A stretch of 64,000 bases of DNA from Dyadobacter subterraneus. Lineage in GTDB: Bacteria; Bacteroidota; Bacteroidia; Cytophagales; Spirosomataceae. The position numbers were made by a program, and so were the translations under genes. This document shows, one piece after another, positions 1 to 9,194 of the stretch. The DNA lies in contig NZ_JACYGY010000001.1 in NCBI RefSeq assembly GCF_015221875.1, positions 558,001 through 622,000 of the forward strand. The letters run 5' to 3'. Below the pieces are notes generated by a model. It worked only from the letters and a program-made list of their open reading frames with translations. It did not search any database and had not been told where the DNA came from. The stretch's first letter is position 1, and each line of letters opens with the position of its first letter.

Positions 1-564
1 ATGCATATGTGAAAATGGCTTGTCAAAAAGAAGCGGGTTACAGTGAATTCCTATGATGTAATCGGCTTCTTTTTCGATTGGAGCTACCGGTAAATTATTG
101 AAAATGGCACCGTCAATCAATTCCCTTCCATCCAGATTGTAAGGTTTAAAAACACCTGGCAGACAGCATGAAGCCAAAATTACTTTTCCCAGATTTCCGC
201 TTCTGAAGGTAACTTCCTGTCCCGCATGAAGATCTGTTGCCGTCACGACAAGAGGAATTTTTAGAGCTTCAAAGGTATTTTCAGGGATATATTTTTTGAT
301 TATTTCTTCAACCCTGTCAATTTTTAGTAATCCGCCAAAACTGAATCCGAACCGCAAGTAAGAACTGAACCGGGTTTTAAGGATAATGTCAAAAATTTCG
401 TCAGCGGTATATCCGTAAGCAATCAACGCACCAATGAAAGAACCGGCGCTTGTTCCACTGATGATATCCGGTTTTAAGCCACGTTCTTCCAGTGCCTTAA
501 TCGCTCCAATATGAGATATTCCACGGGCTCCGCCGCCTGATAAAACTAATGCAATCTTTTTCAT
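1..564 (-). CDS. Patatin-like phospholipase (RssA-type), C-terminus cut by window edge
   Basis: Translating the reverse strand from the ATG at 564 gives 188 codons open to the window edge. The oxyanion motif GGGARG lies at residues 10-15, the nucleophile motif GTSAG has Ser39, and the catalytic Asp is Asp151 in the DGA motif followed by NNLPV. These are the hallmarks of bacterial patatins, Ser-Asp dyad lipid acyl hydrolases. No signal peptide is seen, so it is probably a cytoplasmic, RssA/NTE-like lipase or lysophospholipase; the substrate cannot be told. It lies 62 bp downstream of the MBL-fold gene on the same strand and may be cotranscribed with it. Only the C-terminal part is missing. Confidence 0.88.
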   Translation of the reverse strand, partial: MKKIALVLSGGGARGISHIGAIKALEERGLKPDIISGTSAGSFIGALIAYGYTADEIFDIILKTRFSSYLRFGFSFGGLLKIDRVEEIIKKYIPENTFEALKIPLVVTATDLHAGQEVTFRSGNLGKVILASCCLPGVFKPYNLDGRELIDGAIFNNLPVAPIEKEADYIIGIHCNPLLFDKPFSHMH

Positions 565-626
565 TTTTTGTTTAAACGCAGAGTGAAAGACGTTTTGCGC
601 GGAGTTAGGGGAGTTATTTTTTTGTT

Positions 627-1469
627 CTAAAGAAAATTCCTCAAATCCCCTCGTTCCAAAATTTTGATTCCCTTTTCTGTTTGCTCAACTATCGCTGCTT
701 CGTAAGTTGGATCGTGTTCAAAGAGAAGAATACACTTTTCGTCTGCTGCTTTTTGAAGTATTGTTTCTTTTTCAACCATTGTGATTAACGGTCTGACGTC
801 ATAACTCATAACCCATGGTAACGGTAAATGGTAGGATGACGGGATTAAATCTGCTGCGTAAATGATCTTTTGATCTTTGTATGTAATAAAAGGCAGCATC
901 ATTTGTTCAGTATGCCCGTCAACGTGAATGAAGTCTATATTTGAGAAAGGTGAATTCCCTTTTTCGATATATTTTAATTGTCCGGATTCTTTAATGGGTA
1001 AAATATTTTCCTTCAAAAACGACGCTTTTTCTCTCGGGTTTGGGTTCGTTGCCCATTGCCAGTGTGCTTCGTTTGACCAGTAAGTGGCTTTGGGAAAAGT
1101 GGGTATCAAAAGCGATTTATCCGCACTGTATTTAACAGCACCGCCGACGTGGTCAAAATGTAAGTGAGTTAGTACAACGTCCGTAACATCTTCGGTTGAA
1201 AAACCTGCTTTTTTTATAGAATCTATTAAAGTAGCATCTCCGTTTAGATCATAAAATCCGAAAAATTTTTCGTCTTGTTTATCTCCAAGGCCGGTATCAA
1301 CCAGGATTAATTTATTGCCGTCTTCAATCAATAAACACCGCATAGCCCAGTTGCAAAGATTTTTCTCATCTGCCGGATTGTGCCGGTTCCACAACGTTTT
1401 GGGAACCACGCCAAACATGGCACCGCCATCAAGCTTGAAATAACCAGTATCTATAACATGTAAATTCAT
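627..1469 (-). CDS. MBL-fold metallo-hydrolase
   Basis: A 280-residue metallo-beta-lactamase-fold protein. The metal motif HxHxDH is at residues 102-107 (THLHFDHVGG), with a later HVDGH, an AADL aspartate and a C-terminal FEHDP histidine, as in the AHL-lactonase/glyoxalase-II-like branch that binds two metal ions. An N-terminal hydrophobic signal is absent, so it should be cytoplasmic. The overall layout (an opening strand of the MNLHVIDTG type, then the metal motif near residue 100) is shared with quorum-quenching lactonases, but many relatives hydrolyse other esters or lactones, so the substrate is open. It is divergent from the GH92 gene. Confidence 0.85.
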   Translation of the reverse strand: MNLHVIDTGYFKLDGGAMFGVVPKTLWNRHNPADEKNLCNWAMRCLLIEDGNKLILVDTGLGDKQDEKFFGFYDLNGDATLIDSIKKAGFSTEDVTDVVLTHLHFDHVGGAVKYSADKSLLIPTFPKATYWSNEAHWQWATNPNPREKASFLKENILPIKESGQLKYIEKGNSPFSNIDFIHVDGHTEQMMLPFITYKDQKIIYAADLIPSSYHLPLPWVMSYDVRPLITMVEKETILQKAADEKCILLFEHDPTYEAAIVEQTEKGIKILERGDLRNFL

Positions 1470-1602
1470 AAGGGCAGAAATATATTTAATCGTCTTAGCA
1501 GTAGCTTTGGCTGTAAAGTTAGTTATTAATAGAGAAGTTAGTAATCCAACTTTCGACTTGATTGCTCAAAGCATCATTCAATTTTCAACACTCACCTTTT
1601 TT

Positions 1603-3927
1603 ATGTTTTTTAATTCTTGTTTGCGCAAATTGTCGGCATGTATCTGTTTGGGATTTTTACTAATCTTTCAAAATTCCTATGCGCAAAAGTTACCTGTTCA
1701 ATATGTTGAAACACGCATCGGTACGGCTCCGGCAGCCACGGAAAGTGCTGCAAAACACAGTGAGGCCGGGAGTGAATTAAAAGGACAAACGATGCCGGCG
1801 GTTGGAACGCCACACGGAATGACGCAGTGGACGCCGCAGACAAAATCAACGGAAACAAAATGTATTGCGCCTTATTATTATGCAGATACACATTTTCAGG
1901 GTTTCCGTGGTACGCATTGGCTGAATGGTTCCTGTGTGCAGGATTACGGAACGCTAACCGTGATGCCCATTTCAGGAGAGCTTATTGTGAATCCGGAAAA
2001 ACGGGCTTCTGGTTTTCGTCATGAAACAGAAATTGCAACACCGGCTTATTATAGTGTCAAGCTGGATGATTATAACATCACCGCTGAGGTTACTTCCCTC
2101 TCCCGAACCGCAATGCTTCGTTTTTCATATGGAGAAGGAAAAGATAACTTCATCGTCATTGAGCCTAATAGCGATGAAGGAGAAGGTTTTGTTGAAATTT
2201 TCCCTGAACGAGGCGAAGTTGTAGGTTATAATCCGGTTCATAAAATTTATCAGGGGGCCGGTCAGTCGGCCGGATTCAGCGGTTATTTTGTTTTGAAATT
2301 TGATACACCTTTTACACAATACGGTGTTTGGGAAGATGATCTGATTTCCCCGATGGGTAGAACAAAAATGGGAAAAGGGAAGCGTGAAAAGTTGGGAGCT
2401 TATGTCGGTTTTGGAACAAATCAAAAATCAGTAATCGTTCAGATCGGGACTTCTTTCACAAGTCTTGAAGGTGCCCGGAATAATTTGAAAAAAGAGCAGT
2501 TGGGTAAAAGTTTTGACGCCATACGCCGGTCAACGGAAAATGAATGGAGTACTGCTTTGGGAAAAATGAAGGTGAAAGGAAGTGAAAAAGATAAAATACT
2601 TTTTTACAGCGCACTTTACAGAACAAAACTCTCTCCCAGATTGTATTCGGATGTTGACGGACAATATCCATCTTTTGCAGGCGGAACACCTTTGCAAAAA
2701 GCGGACGGATTTGATTATTACTGTGATTACAGTATGTGGGATACATTTCGAGGCTCCATGCCTTTGCTTGCACTTTTGGAACCAAAAAAATCGGGAGACA
2801 TGATGCAATCATTGGTGAAAAAAGGTGAACAGGGGGGCTGGATGCCGATTTTTCCTATCTGGAACAGCTATACCGCAGCCATGATCGGTGATCATGTTAT
2901 GTCTGTCATGGCCGATGCTTATGTGAAAAATGTCAGGAATTTCGATGTTGAATCAGGTTATAAATTGTTGAGGAAAAATGCATTTGATACAAATTCGGAT
3001 CCGAAAAGTTATGAAGCCGGAAAGGGCCGGAGAGCACTAACATCGTATCTGAAATACAATTATGTCCCATTGGAAGATAGTGTATGGCAGGCTTTTCACA
3101 AACGCGAACAGGTTTCCAGAACCCTGGAATATGCTTATGATGATTTTTGTCTTTTTATTCTGGCAGAAGAATTGGGTCATTCGGAAGATGCGGCTTTGCT
3201 TCGAAAGCGCGCTTTTAACTATCAGAATGTGATCGATCCTGTGACAGGTTATGCCCGTGGACGCTACGCGGACGGAAGCTGGATCAAGAATTTTGATCCG
3301 TTTTCAAAACGATCCAGTTTTATTACCGAAGGTTCGCCGGCGCAGTATACCTGGTTTGTTCCACAGGATATTGCGGGGTTGAAAAAAGCAGTTGGCGGAG
3401 AAAAATCGTTTGTAGATAAGCTGGACACATTATTTGAAAAGGGATATTACTGGCACGGAAATGAGCCTAATCACCAGATTTCATACCTGTATGCTTATGC
3501 ACGACAACCATGGAAAACACAGAAATGGGTAAGAAATATTATCCGGGAAGAATATGATATAACTCCTGGCGGATTAAGTGGAAATGAAGATGGCGGACAA
3601 ATGTCGGCTTGGCTGGTTTTTAGTATGGCCGGATTGTATCCTGTTACACCCGGAACACCTTTTTATGTTTTGGGAACACCTGTTTTTGAAGAAACTTCTC
3701 TGGAATTTTCACATGGTAAGAAATTTAAGATCAAGGCAAATGGTGTGTCGGATCAAGCCATTTATATTCAGTCGGCAAAACTAAACGGGAAACCATACAC
3801 TAAAACTTATTTGTCACATGACGATTTAACAAAGGGCGGTGATCTTGTCTTGGAAATGGGTGTTAAGCCAAATGAGAACTGGGGTAATTCAGCTTCGGAT
3901 GCGCCGCCTTCCTTATCAAAAGATTAG
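1603..3927 (+). CDS. Secreted GH92 alpha-1,2-mannosidase-type glycoside hydrolase
   Basis: About 774 residues if translation starts at the ATG at 1603. The frame is open from a TTG at 1507, but only the 1603 start puts a hydrophobic signal peptide (about residues 1-28, ending near SYAQ) at the N-terminus. GH92 hallmarks: a VGTPHGMTQWTPQT-like N-domain segment, MPIFPIWNSYTAAMIGDH in the catalytic domain, HGNEPNH at about 618 and GNEDGGQMSAW at about 660; the last two hold the acidic catalytic residues of this calcium-dependent inverting family. GH92 enzymes trim alpha-mannose from N-glycans or mannans in the periplasm or at the surface. It stands alone, without SusC/D partners here. Confidence 0.93.
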   Translation: MFFNSCLRKLSACICLGFLLIFQNSYAQKLPVQYVETRIGTAPAATESAAKHSEAGSELKGQTMPAVGTPHGMTQWTPQTKSTETKCIAPYYYADTHFQGFRGTHWLNGSCVQDYGTLTVMPISGELIVNPEKRASGFRHETEIATPAYYSVKLDDYNITAEVTSLSRTAMLRFSYGEGKDNFIVIEPNSDEGEGFVEIFPERGEVVGYNPVHKIYQGAGQSAGFSGYFVLKFDTPFTQYGVWEDDLISPMGRTKMGKGKREKLGAYVGFGTNQKSVIVQIGTSFTSLEGARNNLKKEQLGKSFDAIRRSTENEWSTALGKMKVKGSEKDKILFYSALYRTKLSPRLYSDVDGQYPSFAGGTPLQKADGFDYYCDYSMWDTFRGSMPLLALLEPKKSGDMMQSLVKKGEQGGWMPIFPIWNSYTAAMIGDHVMSVMADAYVKNVRNFDVESGYKLLRKNAFDTNSDPKSYEAGKGRRALTSYLKYNYVPLEDSVWQAFHKREQVSRTLEYAYDDFCLFILAEELGHSEDAALLRKRAFNYQNVIDPVTGYARGRYADGSWIKNFDPFSKRSSFITEGSPAQYTWFVPQDIAGLKKAVGGEKSFVDKLDTLFEKGYYWHGNEPNHQISYLYAYARQPWKTQKWVRNIIREEYDITPGGLSGNEDGGQMSAWLVFSMAGLYPVTPGTPFYVLGTPVFEETSLEFSHGKKFKIKANGVSDQAIYIQSAKLNGKPYTKTYLSHDDLTKGGDLVLEMGVKPNENWGNSASDAPPSLSKD

Positions 3928-4092
3928 GCAATACGGAAAATGATAATTTTGTATAATGCTTATTTAAAATTGCATCGATTTATTTATTACAGGAATATAA
4001 TTTTGATTAAATAGTTTAATGCAATATTAAATTTGTAATCGAGTAATGCGTTCGTTAATTTTCGTTTGAATACGTCCATTACTCCCTTTCAA

Positions 4093-5241
4093 ATGAATCG
4101 TAGAAATTTTTTTCAAAAAGCAGTTCCGGCTAGTTTAGCTTTGGGCGCTGTTGCGGCTTCCTGTGCACCAAAACCACAAATTCAATATCCGGATAAACAT
4201 TATCACATCAGTAAAGGTTATCACCAGATTCCCAAGCTCCGTTTGTCAATGGACCGGATTGTAAAAGAAACGGTAGGTTTAAGACCTTTCCGTGCATCAG
4301 GTCCGCGTATTGAGACAGAACAATTGGGAAACAAAACGATTGTTCACAATTACGGACATGGTGGAAGTGGCTGGTCACTTTCCTGGGGCACTGGAAATAT
4401 TGCCAGAAAATTGGTTTTGGCGACGAACGAGAAAAAAGTTGCGTTGCTTGGCTGTGGAGCGGTTGGTATTGCAACAGCACGTTTGTTGCAGGAAAGTGGT
4501 TGTGAGGTAACGATTTACACAAAAGATGTCCCGCCCAATATTACAAGCAATCTGGCTACTGGAACCTGGTCGCCGGCTTCCAGAGTTTGTGATGTAAATG
4601 TTGCGAAACCTGAATTTAAAACAATCTGGGAAGATGCAACCCGATTTTCATTCCGTCGTTTTCAGTTTCTTTTAGGGATGGATGACATTGCCTGCTGGGC
4701 AGAGGAATATAGCGTTTTTGACAAAGAGCCGGTCTATGCGCCTGGCGCTGGAGGAGAAGAGTTTGAAATACATGGTCTGCTACCAGAAAGGGTGAGATTA
4801 ACATCAAAAGAACATCCGTTCAAAGCAAATTTCGTTTCCAGAAGATCTAATTTAATGTTTAATATTCCGTCCTACCTGCGGCATCATCTAAATGATTTTC
4901 TGATTTTTGGCGGGAAAGTAAAAATTCAGGAAATAAAAAAACTGGAAGATATTGATGCGTTACCTGAACGCGTTGTTGTGAACTGCATGGGATTGGGAGC
5001 AAAACCGGTTTTTAACGATCAGGAATTAACACCAATATCCGGGCAACTTTCCTGTCTGATTCCGCAAAGCGAAGCCAATTACAAACTTTACACACAGGGT
5101 GCGAGTTTTATTTCCCGCAAAGACGGAATTTATATTGGCGGCAACGGAATCGTAGGCAATTGGGATACCACACCTAGCAGAGAACAAACCGAAAAAACCG
5201 TAGGCATCCTCCAAAAATTAATGGAAGAAATGCGCGGTTAA
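4093..5241 (+). CDS. Exported FAD-dependent oxidoreductase, circularly permuted D-amino-acid-oxidase fold
   Basis: About 382 residues from the ATG at 4093 (an in-frame TTG lies at 4066). The N-terminus has a Tat-like RRNFF motif, a hydrophobic stretch and a possible lipobox Cys near residue 24. The order of family motifs is unusual. Residues 62-72 (GLRPFRASGPR) and 85-99 (HNYGHGG...LSWG) match the extreme C-terminus of DAAO. They are followed by the FAD Rossmann motif GCGAVG (120-125), which starts normal DAAO, then VVVNCMG (294-300) and GIYIGGN...GNWD (345-358), after which the protein ends where DAAO would continue into the GFRPVRP segment. The domain is therefore circularly permuted. It probably oxidises an amine or amino acid in the periplasm; the substrate is unknown. 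Confidence 0.85.
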   Translation: MNRRNFFQKAVPASLALGAVAASCAPKPQIQYPDKHYHISKGYHQIPKLRLSMDRIVKETVGLRPFRASGPRIETEQLGNKTIVHNYGHGGSGWSLSWGTGNIARKLVLATNEKKVALLGCGAVGIATARLLQESGCEVTIYTKDVPPNITSNLATGTWSPASRVCDVNVAKPEFKTIWEDATRFSFRRFQFLLGMDDIACWAEEYSVFDKEPVYAPGAGGEEFEIHGLLPERVRLTSKEHPFKANFVSRRSNLMFNIPSYLRHHLNDFLIFGGKVKIQEIKKLEDIDALPERVVVNCMGLGAKPVFNDQELTPISGQLSCLIPQSEANYKLYTQGASFISRKDGIYIGGNGIVGNWDTTPSREQTEKTVGILQKLMEEMRG

Positions 5242-5249
5242 AACAAACC

Positions 5250-5292
5250 CAGCCCTGAAAAGGCGTCATATTTTAGCCCGGGGCATCGCCCT
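5250..5292. repeat. Dispersed palindromic intergenic repeat, single arm
   Basis: The segment CCTGAAAAGGCGTCATATTT followed by TAGCCCGGGGCATCGCCC is a near copy of the right arm of the inverted repeat at 62272-62320 (CCTGAAAGGGCGTCATATCT and TAG..GGGCATCGCCC). Two copies 57 kb apart indicate a dispersed family in this genome. It lies just after the stop codon of the permuted oxidoreductase gene. Confidence 0.6.
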
Positions 5293-5353
5293 GGGTTTAC
5301 GTGGGTTTACGTCGGGATTACGTGGGATTATGTGGAATTAACGGTATTTACGT
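5293..5353. repeat. Degenerate ~10-bp tandem repeat (GGGATTACGT-like)
   Basis: Six imperfect units of 10-11 bp follow one another: GGGTTTACGT, GGGTTTACGTC, GGGATTACGT, GGGATTATGT, GGAATTAACGG, TATTTACGT. The array decays toward the right. It is intergenic, abuts the dispersed repeat arm at 5250-5292 and is not spaced like a CRISPR. Confidence 0.65.
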
Positions 5354-5362
5354 GAAGAAGTT

Positions 5363-5403
5363 TAAAATAAAACGGCCTCCCAACAAAAAGTCAGGAAGCC
5401 GTT
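5363..5403 (-). terminator. Rho-independent terminator of the glycine-zipper gene
   Basis: Read on the minus strand, ACGGCTTCC pairs with GGGAGGCCGT (one G-U pair) around a loop of about 13 nt and is followed by TTTTATTTT. It lies about 45 bp after the stop of the lipoprotein gene. Confidence 0.65.
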
Positions 5404-5446
5404 CAATTCTAAATATATATACATTGAATCGAAATTCAATAAACTC

Positions 5447-5896
5447 TTAATTCCCTTTATTTTTCTTCTTTTTAACACCGTCAGCAACAAGTCCTGTTCC
5501 AACTCCGACACCACCACCAACTAAACTTCCAACCAGCGCACCTTTTGCACGGTCATGTTTACCAATGATAGCACCTGCAATGGCACCTGTTCCTGCACCA
5601 ATGGCTGCACCTTTTGCAGCATTATTCCACTTTTTCTTTTTCGGAGTAGCCTGTGGAGCTTGCTGAACTACATTGCTGTTGGCAACTGCCTGTCTATTCT
5701 CCTCCTCAATTTTATTTTTTTCTTCTTTTTCGGCAGCTACATTTCGCATAGAATCAATAACAGCCTGTTTTGTTATTACAGCCTGCATGGAATCTACTGT
5801 TCTTTGTTTTTCTCTTAATGCGGCATCGTTATTCGAACTGCTATTGCAAGCCGATAAGATAACGGCGCAAAATACTATTGATAGGATCGTTTTCAT
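5447..5896 (-). CDS. Glycine-zipper outer-membrane lipoprotein
   Basis: A 149-residue protein if started at the ATG at 5896; the frame is open further upstream, but only this start gives a lipoprotein signal (MKTILSIVF..., lipobox LSAC with Cys17). A charged, probably coiled-coil stretch follows (about 25-75, rich in Glu, Lys, Gln), then a lysine patch, and a glycine-zipper segment near residues 95-140 with repeated GxxxG spacing (AAIGAGTGAIAGAIIGKHDR, then LVGSLVGGGVGVGTGLVADG). Such YMGG/OmpA-like Gly-zipper lipoproteins anchor in the outer membrane; the exact role is unknown. It ends in a Lys-rich tail. Confidence 0.75.
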   Translation of the reverse strand: MKTILSIVFCAVILSACNSSSNNDAALREKQRTVDSMQAVITKQAVIDSMRNVAAEKEEKNKIEEENRQAVANSNVVQQAPQATPKKKKWNNAAKGAAIGAGTGAIAGAIIGKHDRAKGALVGSLVGGGVGVGTGLVADGVKKKKNKGN

Positions 5897-6015
5897 AACT
5901 TCGATTTTAGGTTTATCGTTGATACGTATAGCAACCCCTAAAATCATGCCAACCTGGAAAAGTATAAAAAATAGGTTCAAAATTGTAATCTGAAAAGATT
6001 CTTATTGCTTTTCTC

Positions 6016-6756
6016 CTATTTTAGTTGTCCGATTCTCAAAAGTGTTGGAAATGTTACCTCCTTTTGTTTCTCTTTGCCCCAAATTTTTTCAAATTCCTTT
6101 CTGACATCATCTACCGGATTTGTTCCGTTTGCCTTGATAAAATGCTGAACAGCCGACCAGGTATTTAAATAACCGATCAATTCATCCAGATTCCATTTTA
6201 CTTTTTGAGAAAATGAAGGAGTCTGGATTTCCTGAAACGGGAAGGGGATCGTCTGATATTGTTCGTCAAGATACTTTCGCTCTTTGTCCCAATATTTGTC
6301 ACCTAAAATATCAGAATAAAAATGACGAATAATCTTGTCGGATTCTTCATCGATCGTCATCAAATTATAACCAATGACTGCAATTAAACCATCAGGCTTT
6401 AAAGTCTTGTAAACTTTTTCATAAAATTTATAAAAATCAAACCAGTGAATTGCCTGAGCAACAGTGATAAGATCAAAGAGATTCTCCTCAAAATTTACAT
6501 TTTCAGCACTTACAACTTCATAGGTAATATTGTCTTTTTTAACAGCATTTGCAATCTGGTTTTCACTGATATCGGTTGCGTAAATATGTTGGAAATAGGG
6601 TGAAAGTTTAGCGGCCAATTGACCATTTCCAGTGCCGCAATCCCAGGCATTTGCCTTATCAGCTACCAGATCTATAATAAATTCAATCGCTTCGTCCGGA
6701 TATGTGGGACGAAAAACTGAATATTGTTTCGAATGGTTTGAGAAATTATCCTTCAT
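6016..6756 (-). CDS. Class I SAM-dependent methyltransferase
   Basis: A 246-residue protein with the Rossmann-type SAM fold: motif I WDCGTGNGQLAAKL near residues 39-52, the acidic end of strand 2 in YATDISENQI, and motif IV-like DLITVAQAIHWFDF near 95-110. The AQAIHWFD signature and the N-terminal YSVFRPTYP resemble trans-aconitate/ubiquinone-type small-molecule methyltransferases (Methyltransf_11). It has no signal peptide. The C-terminal helical half (about 140-246) probably shapes the substrate pocket; the substrate cannot be predicted. It is not obviously in an operon: it is 119 bp from the lipoprotein start and 99 bp from the esterase stop. Confidence 0.85.
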   Translation of the reverse strand: MKDNFSNHSKQYSVFRPTYPDEAIEFIIDLVADKANAWDCGTGNGQLAAKLSPYFQHIYATDISENQIANAVKKDNITYEVVSAENVNFEENLFDLITVAQAIHWFDFYKFYEKVYKTLKPDGLIAVIGYNLMTIDEESDKIIRHFYSDILGDKYWDKERKYLDEQYQTIPFPFQEIQTPSFSQKVKWNLDELIGYLNTWSAVQHFIKANGTNPVDDVRKEFEKIWGKEKQKEVTFPTLLRIGQLK

Positions 6757-6855
6757 GTAAAATCAGTTTATTTCGGTATGCTAAACCTTTAAGCGGAATG
6801 CGATATTCTGCCTCTTTCTACAAATATCAAGCCGTTCTGCGCCTGTCTTTAAATT

Positions 6856-7728
6856 TCAACGTCGAAAACTTTGTCCGGTAAATTTCAAAACTTCCGGTAA
6901 TGCCGTTCGCCAGTAAGTCCATGTATGTGCACCATCACGTACCCGAAATTCATGAGGAATTCCCTTTTCCATCAATTGGGCATGCAAAATCATGTTGCCT
7001 TTTACCAACGCATCGTCATCACCGCAATCGATGTAATAACGTACTGTTTTTAATTTTTCCAGACTTTCAGTTTCAAAGATTTTCAGGACAGAATTTTTAT
7101 AGTAAAAGTCAGTCAATCTTGCCTTGCCTTTCAGATTTAGACCGTAAATAGTGGCATATCTGCTTTCCCATCTTTCATCCGGCATTGCAATCATATCTTC
7201 ATCAGTTCTGACGGCGGCACTTAGGGCAGAAGCGGAGGAAAATAATTCGGGATGTTTGGTAGCCAGCAGTAATGTTCCAAAACCACCCATCGAAAGTCCG
7301 GCTATTGTTCTGAATTCTTTTTTTGGTCTTGTATGGTAATTGGCATCAATGTATGGGATAAATTCTTCCGTAAAGAAATCTTCATATCTGCCTTTTCCGT
7401 CAAAAGTATTCATATACCAGGTTACCTGTGCATCCGGCATTACGATGATCATGGCCGGTGCATCGCCGCTATTTATTGTTTTGTCAGCAATTTCCTGCGC
7501 TGCGCCAAATTGCGTCCATCCTGTTTCATCATCAGAATAACCGTGCAGCAGATACAATACAGGATAGCTGCGGTTTGTTTTGTCATAGTCTGCCGGCAGA
7601 TAGATGCTATACTTAATATCCTTGCCCATCAGTTTACTTTTGACTTTCAGGCTTTCCTTGATCACGCCTTGTTGAGCGAAGGATGTAAGGGAAATGAATA
7701 ATATTAGAAGGAGAAGCAGTTTTTTCAT
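6856..7728 (-). CDS. Secreted esterase of the CE1/esterase-D-like family
   Basis: A 290-residue alpha/beta hydrolase. The start at 7728 is chosen because it opens a clean signal peptide (MKKLLLLLILFISLTSFAQ); an in-frame upstream start at 7779 would bury it. The nucleophile elbow GLSMGG holds Ser146, the catalytic His is probably His268 in DGAHTW, and the acid lies in the CGDDDA segment (236-240). LYLLHGYSDDETGW near 58-71 forms the oxyanion-loop region. The family includes feruloyl and acetyl xylan esterases, enterochelin esterases and S-formylglutathione hydrolases. A secreted, acyl-releasing enzyme acting on polysaccharides is plausible but not shown. Confidence 0.87.
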   Translation of the reverse strand: MKKLLLLLILFISLTSFAQQGVIKESLKVKSKLMGKDIKYSIYLPADYDKTNRSYPVLYLLHGYSDDETGWTQFGAAQEIADKTINSGDAPAMIIVMPDAQVTWYMNTFDGKGRYEDFFTEEFIPYIDANYHTRPKKEFRTIAGLSMGGFGTLLLATKHPELFSSASALSAAVRTDEDMIAMPDERWESRYATIYGLNLKGKARLTDFYYKNSVLKIFETESLEKLKTVRYYIDCGDDDALVKGNMILHAQLMEKGIPHEFRVRDGAHTWTYWRTALPEVLKFTGQSFRR

Positions 7729-8093
7729 TTGGATTTTGAAGGAATTGGTCGGGAATAATTTACTCGAAGTCAATATCAAAAGTCATTTTCTTTGTTTTAC
7801 TACCCAAGGGCATGTCATTTGGCTAGAATTACAGATTCATTGTTGAGCGGAATAGTTTGGTCAAGTTAATCAGGGATTATTCATCGAGCCGATTATGTTA
7901 ATATTAATAGGCTGAATTCCAGAATTAATATTCAAAAGAAAAGATAAAATAGAGTGACTCGAAATAACAAATAATTCTGTTCGTGAAGGAAATTATTTTA
8001 CCAGATTGATTTCCTATATTCAGCGAAATCATTGAAATAAGTCTTGCAGTTACAAGCTTTATATTGAATTACTTTTAGTTTTTGGAATTTAAA
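7729..8093. other. Divergent intergenic region (365 bp)
   Basis: AT-rich spacer between the divergent esterase and threonine aldolase genes. It presumably carries both promoters, though I find no full TTTG/TAnnTTTG pair. A 9-bp inverted repeat (AATATTAAT at 7900-7908 and ATTAATATT at 7924-7932) could be a regulator site or a chance feature of AT-rich DNA. No coding potential is seen. Confidence 0.4.
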
Positions 8094-9107
8094 ATGACAA
8101 TAGATCTTCGCAGCGATACCGTTACCCGACCAACCAAAGAAATGCAGGAAGCCATGTGGTCAGCTCCGGTCGGAGATGATGTTATGGGCGACGATCCGAC
8201 TGTAAATGCATTGCAGGACAAGGCTGCCAATTTATTTGGAATGGAAGCAGCGTTGTTTTGTGCTTCCGGAACAATGACAAATCAACTGGCAATTCGTGCA
8301 CACACGCAGCCGGGAAGCGATGTTATTTGTGACAAACTTTCCCATATTTATCTTTACGAAGGCGGCGGTATTATGCTCAATTCTTTTTCTTCTGTAAAGT
8401 TGCTTGATGGCGACAGAGGTAGAATAAATGCTTCGCAGGTAATAGATGCAATAAGTCCAGAAGGTGATATTCACGCGACCGTAAGCCGGATGGTTTCCTT
8501 GGAAAATACGATGAATAAAGGTGGTGGTAGTTACTATGATTTTAAAGAAATTGCAGCCATCAAGAAGGTTTGCGATAAACACGGACTGGCTTTTCATCTT
8601 GATGGTGCCAGACTTTTTAATGCTTTAATTGAAACTGGTGAAAGTCCGAAGCAGTACGGACAGGTGTTTGATAGTATCAGCATTTGTCTTTCCAAAGGAC
8701 TTGGCTGTCCGGTCGGCTCACTTTTACTTGGAACAAAAGAAGTAATTACCAAAGCAAAACGCTTCCGAAAAGTAATGGGCGGAGGCTGGCGACAAGCGGG
8801 ATTTTTAGCAGCAGCCGGAATGCACGCGCTTGATAATCATGTGGATCGCTTGAATGAAGATCATATTCGTGCACGTTCTATCCGGGATATTTTTGTTAAC
8901 AAATCCGAAGTTGAAGAAATTTATCCTGTTGATACCAATATTGTAATTATCCGTTTATCAGCAAATATTTCAGCACCTGACTATGTTCGGGAACTTGCAA
9001 AATCAGGAATACTGGCTGTGACTTTTGGCAAAAACCTGGTTCGTTTTGTAACACATCTTGATTTCACCGACGCCCATCTTGAAGAAATGAGAAAGCGGTT
9101 ATTGTAA
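8094..9107 (+). CDS. ltaE: Low-specificity L-threonine aldolase
   Basis: A 337-residue PLP enzyme of the beta-eliminating lyase/threonine aldolase family. The N-terminal [12 protein letters not shown] is the family signature, [13 protein letters not shown] binds the cofactor phosphate, [10 protein letters not shown] holds the PLP-contacting Asp and Arg, and the Schiff-base lysine is Lys201 in [14 protein letters not shown]. It cleaves L-threonine or L-allo-threonine (and related beta-hydroxy amino acids) to glycine plus aldehyde in the cytoplasm. The ATG at 8094 fits the family start; an in-frame TTG 12 bp upstream is less likely. The length is standard, and it is monocistronic as far as can be seen. 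Confidence 0.95.
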   Translation: MTIDLRSDTVTRPTKEMQEAMWSAPVGDDVMGDDPTVNALQDKAANLFGMEAALFCASGTMTNQLAIRAHTQPGSDVICDKLSHIYLYEGGGIMLNSFSSVKLLDGDRGRINASQVIDAISPEGDIHATVSRMVSLENTMNKGGGSYYDFKEIAAIKKVCDKHGLAFHLDGARLFNALIETGESPKQYGQVFDSISICLSKGLGCPVGSLLLGTKEVITKAKRFRKVMGGGWRQAGFLAAAGMHALDNHVDRLNEDHIRARSIRDIFVNKSEVEEIYPVDTNIVIIRLSANISAPDYVRELAKSGILAVTFGKNLVRFVTHLDFTDAHLEEMRKRLL

Positions 9108-9194
9108 CTCAGCTTAATAATGTCAAATGAGTGCCATCGCCACAATCCATATGATAACGGCGGAAAGAATTTCGCGGATAATGAATTTCGATCG

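Noticed and set aside
1507..1602. Upstream TTG start for the GH92 gene
   Set aside because: It would place 32 unrelated residues before a clear signal peptide; the ATG at 1603 fits a secreted enzyme.
5293..5353. Possible CRISPR array
   Set aside because: Units are contiguous and degenerate with no spacers and no Cas genes nearby.
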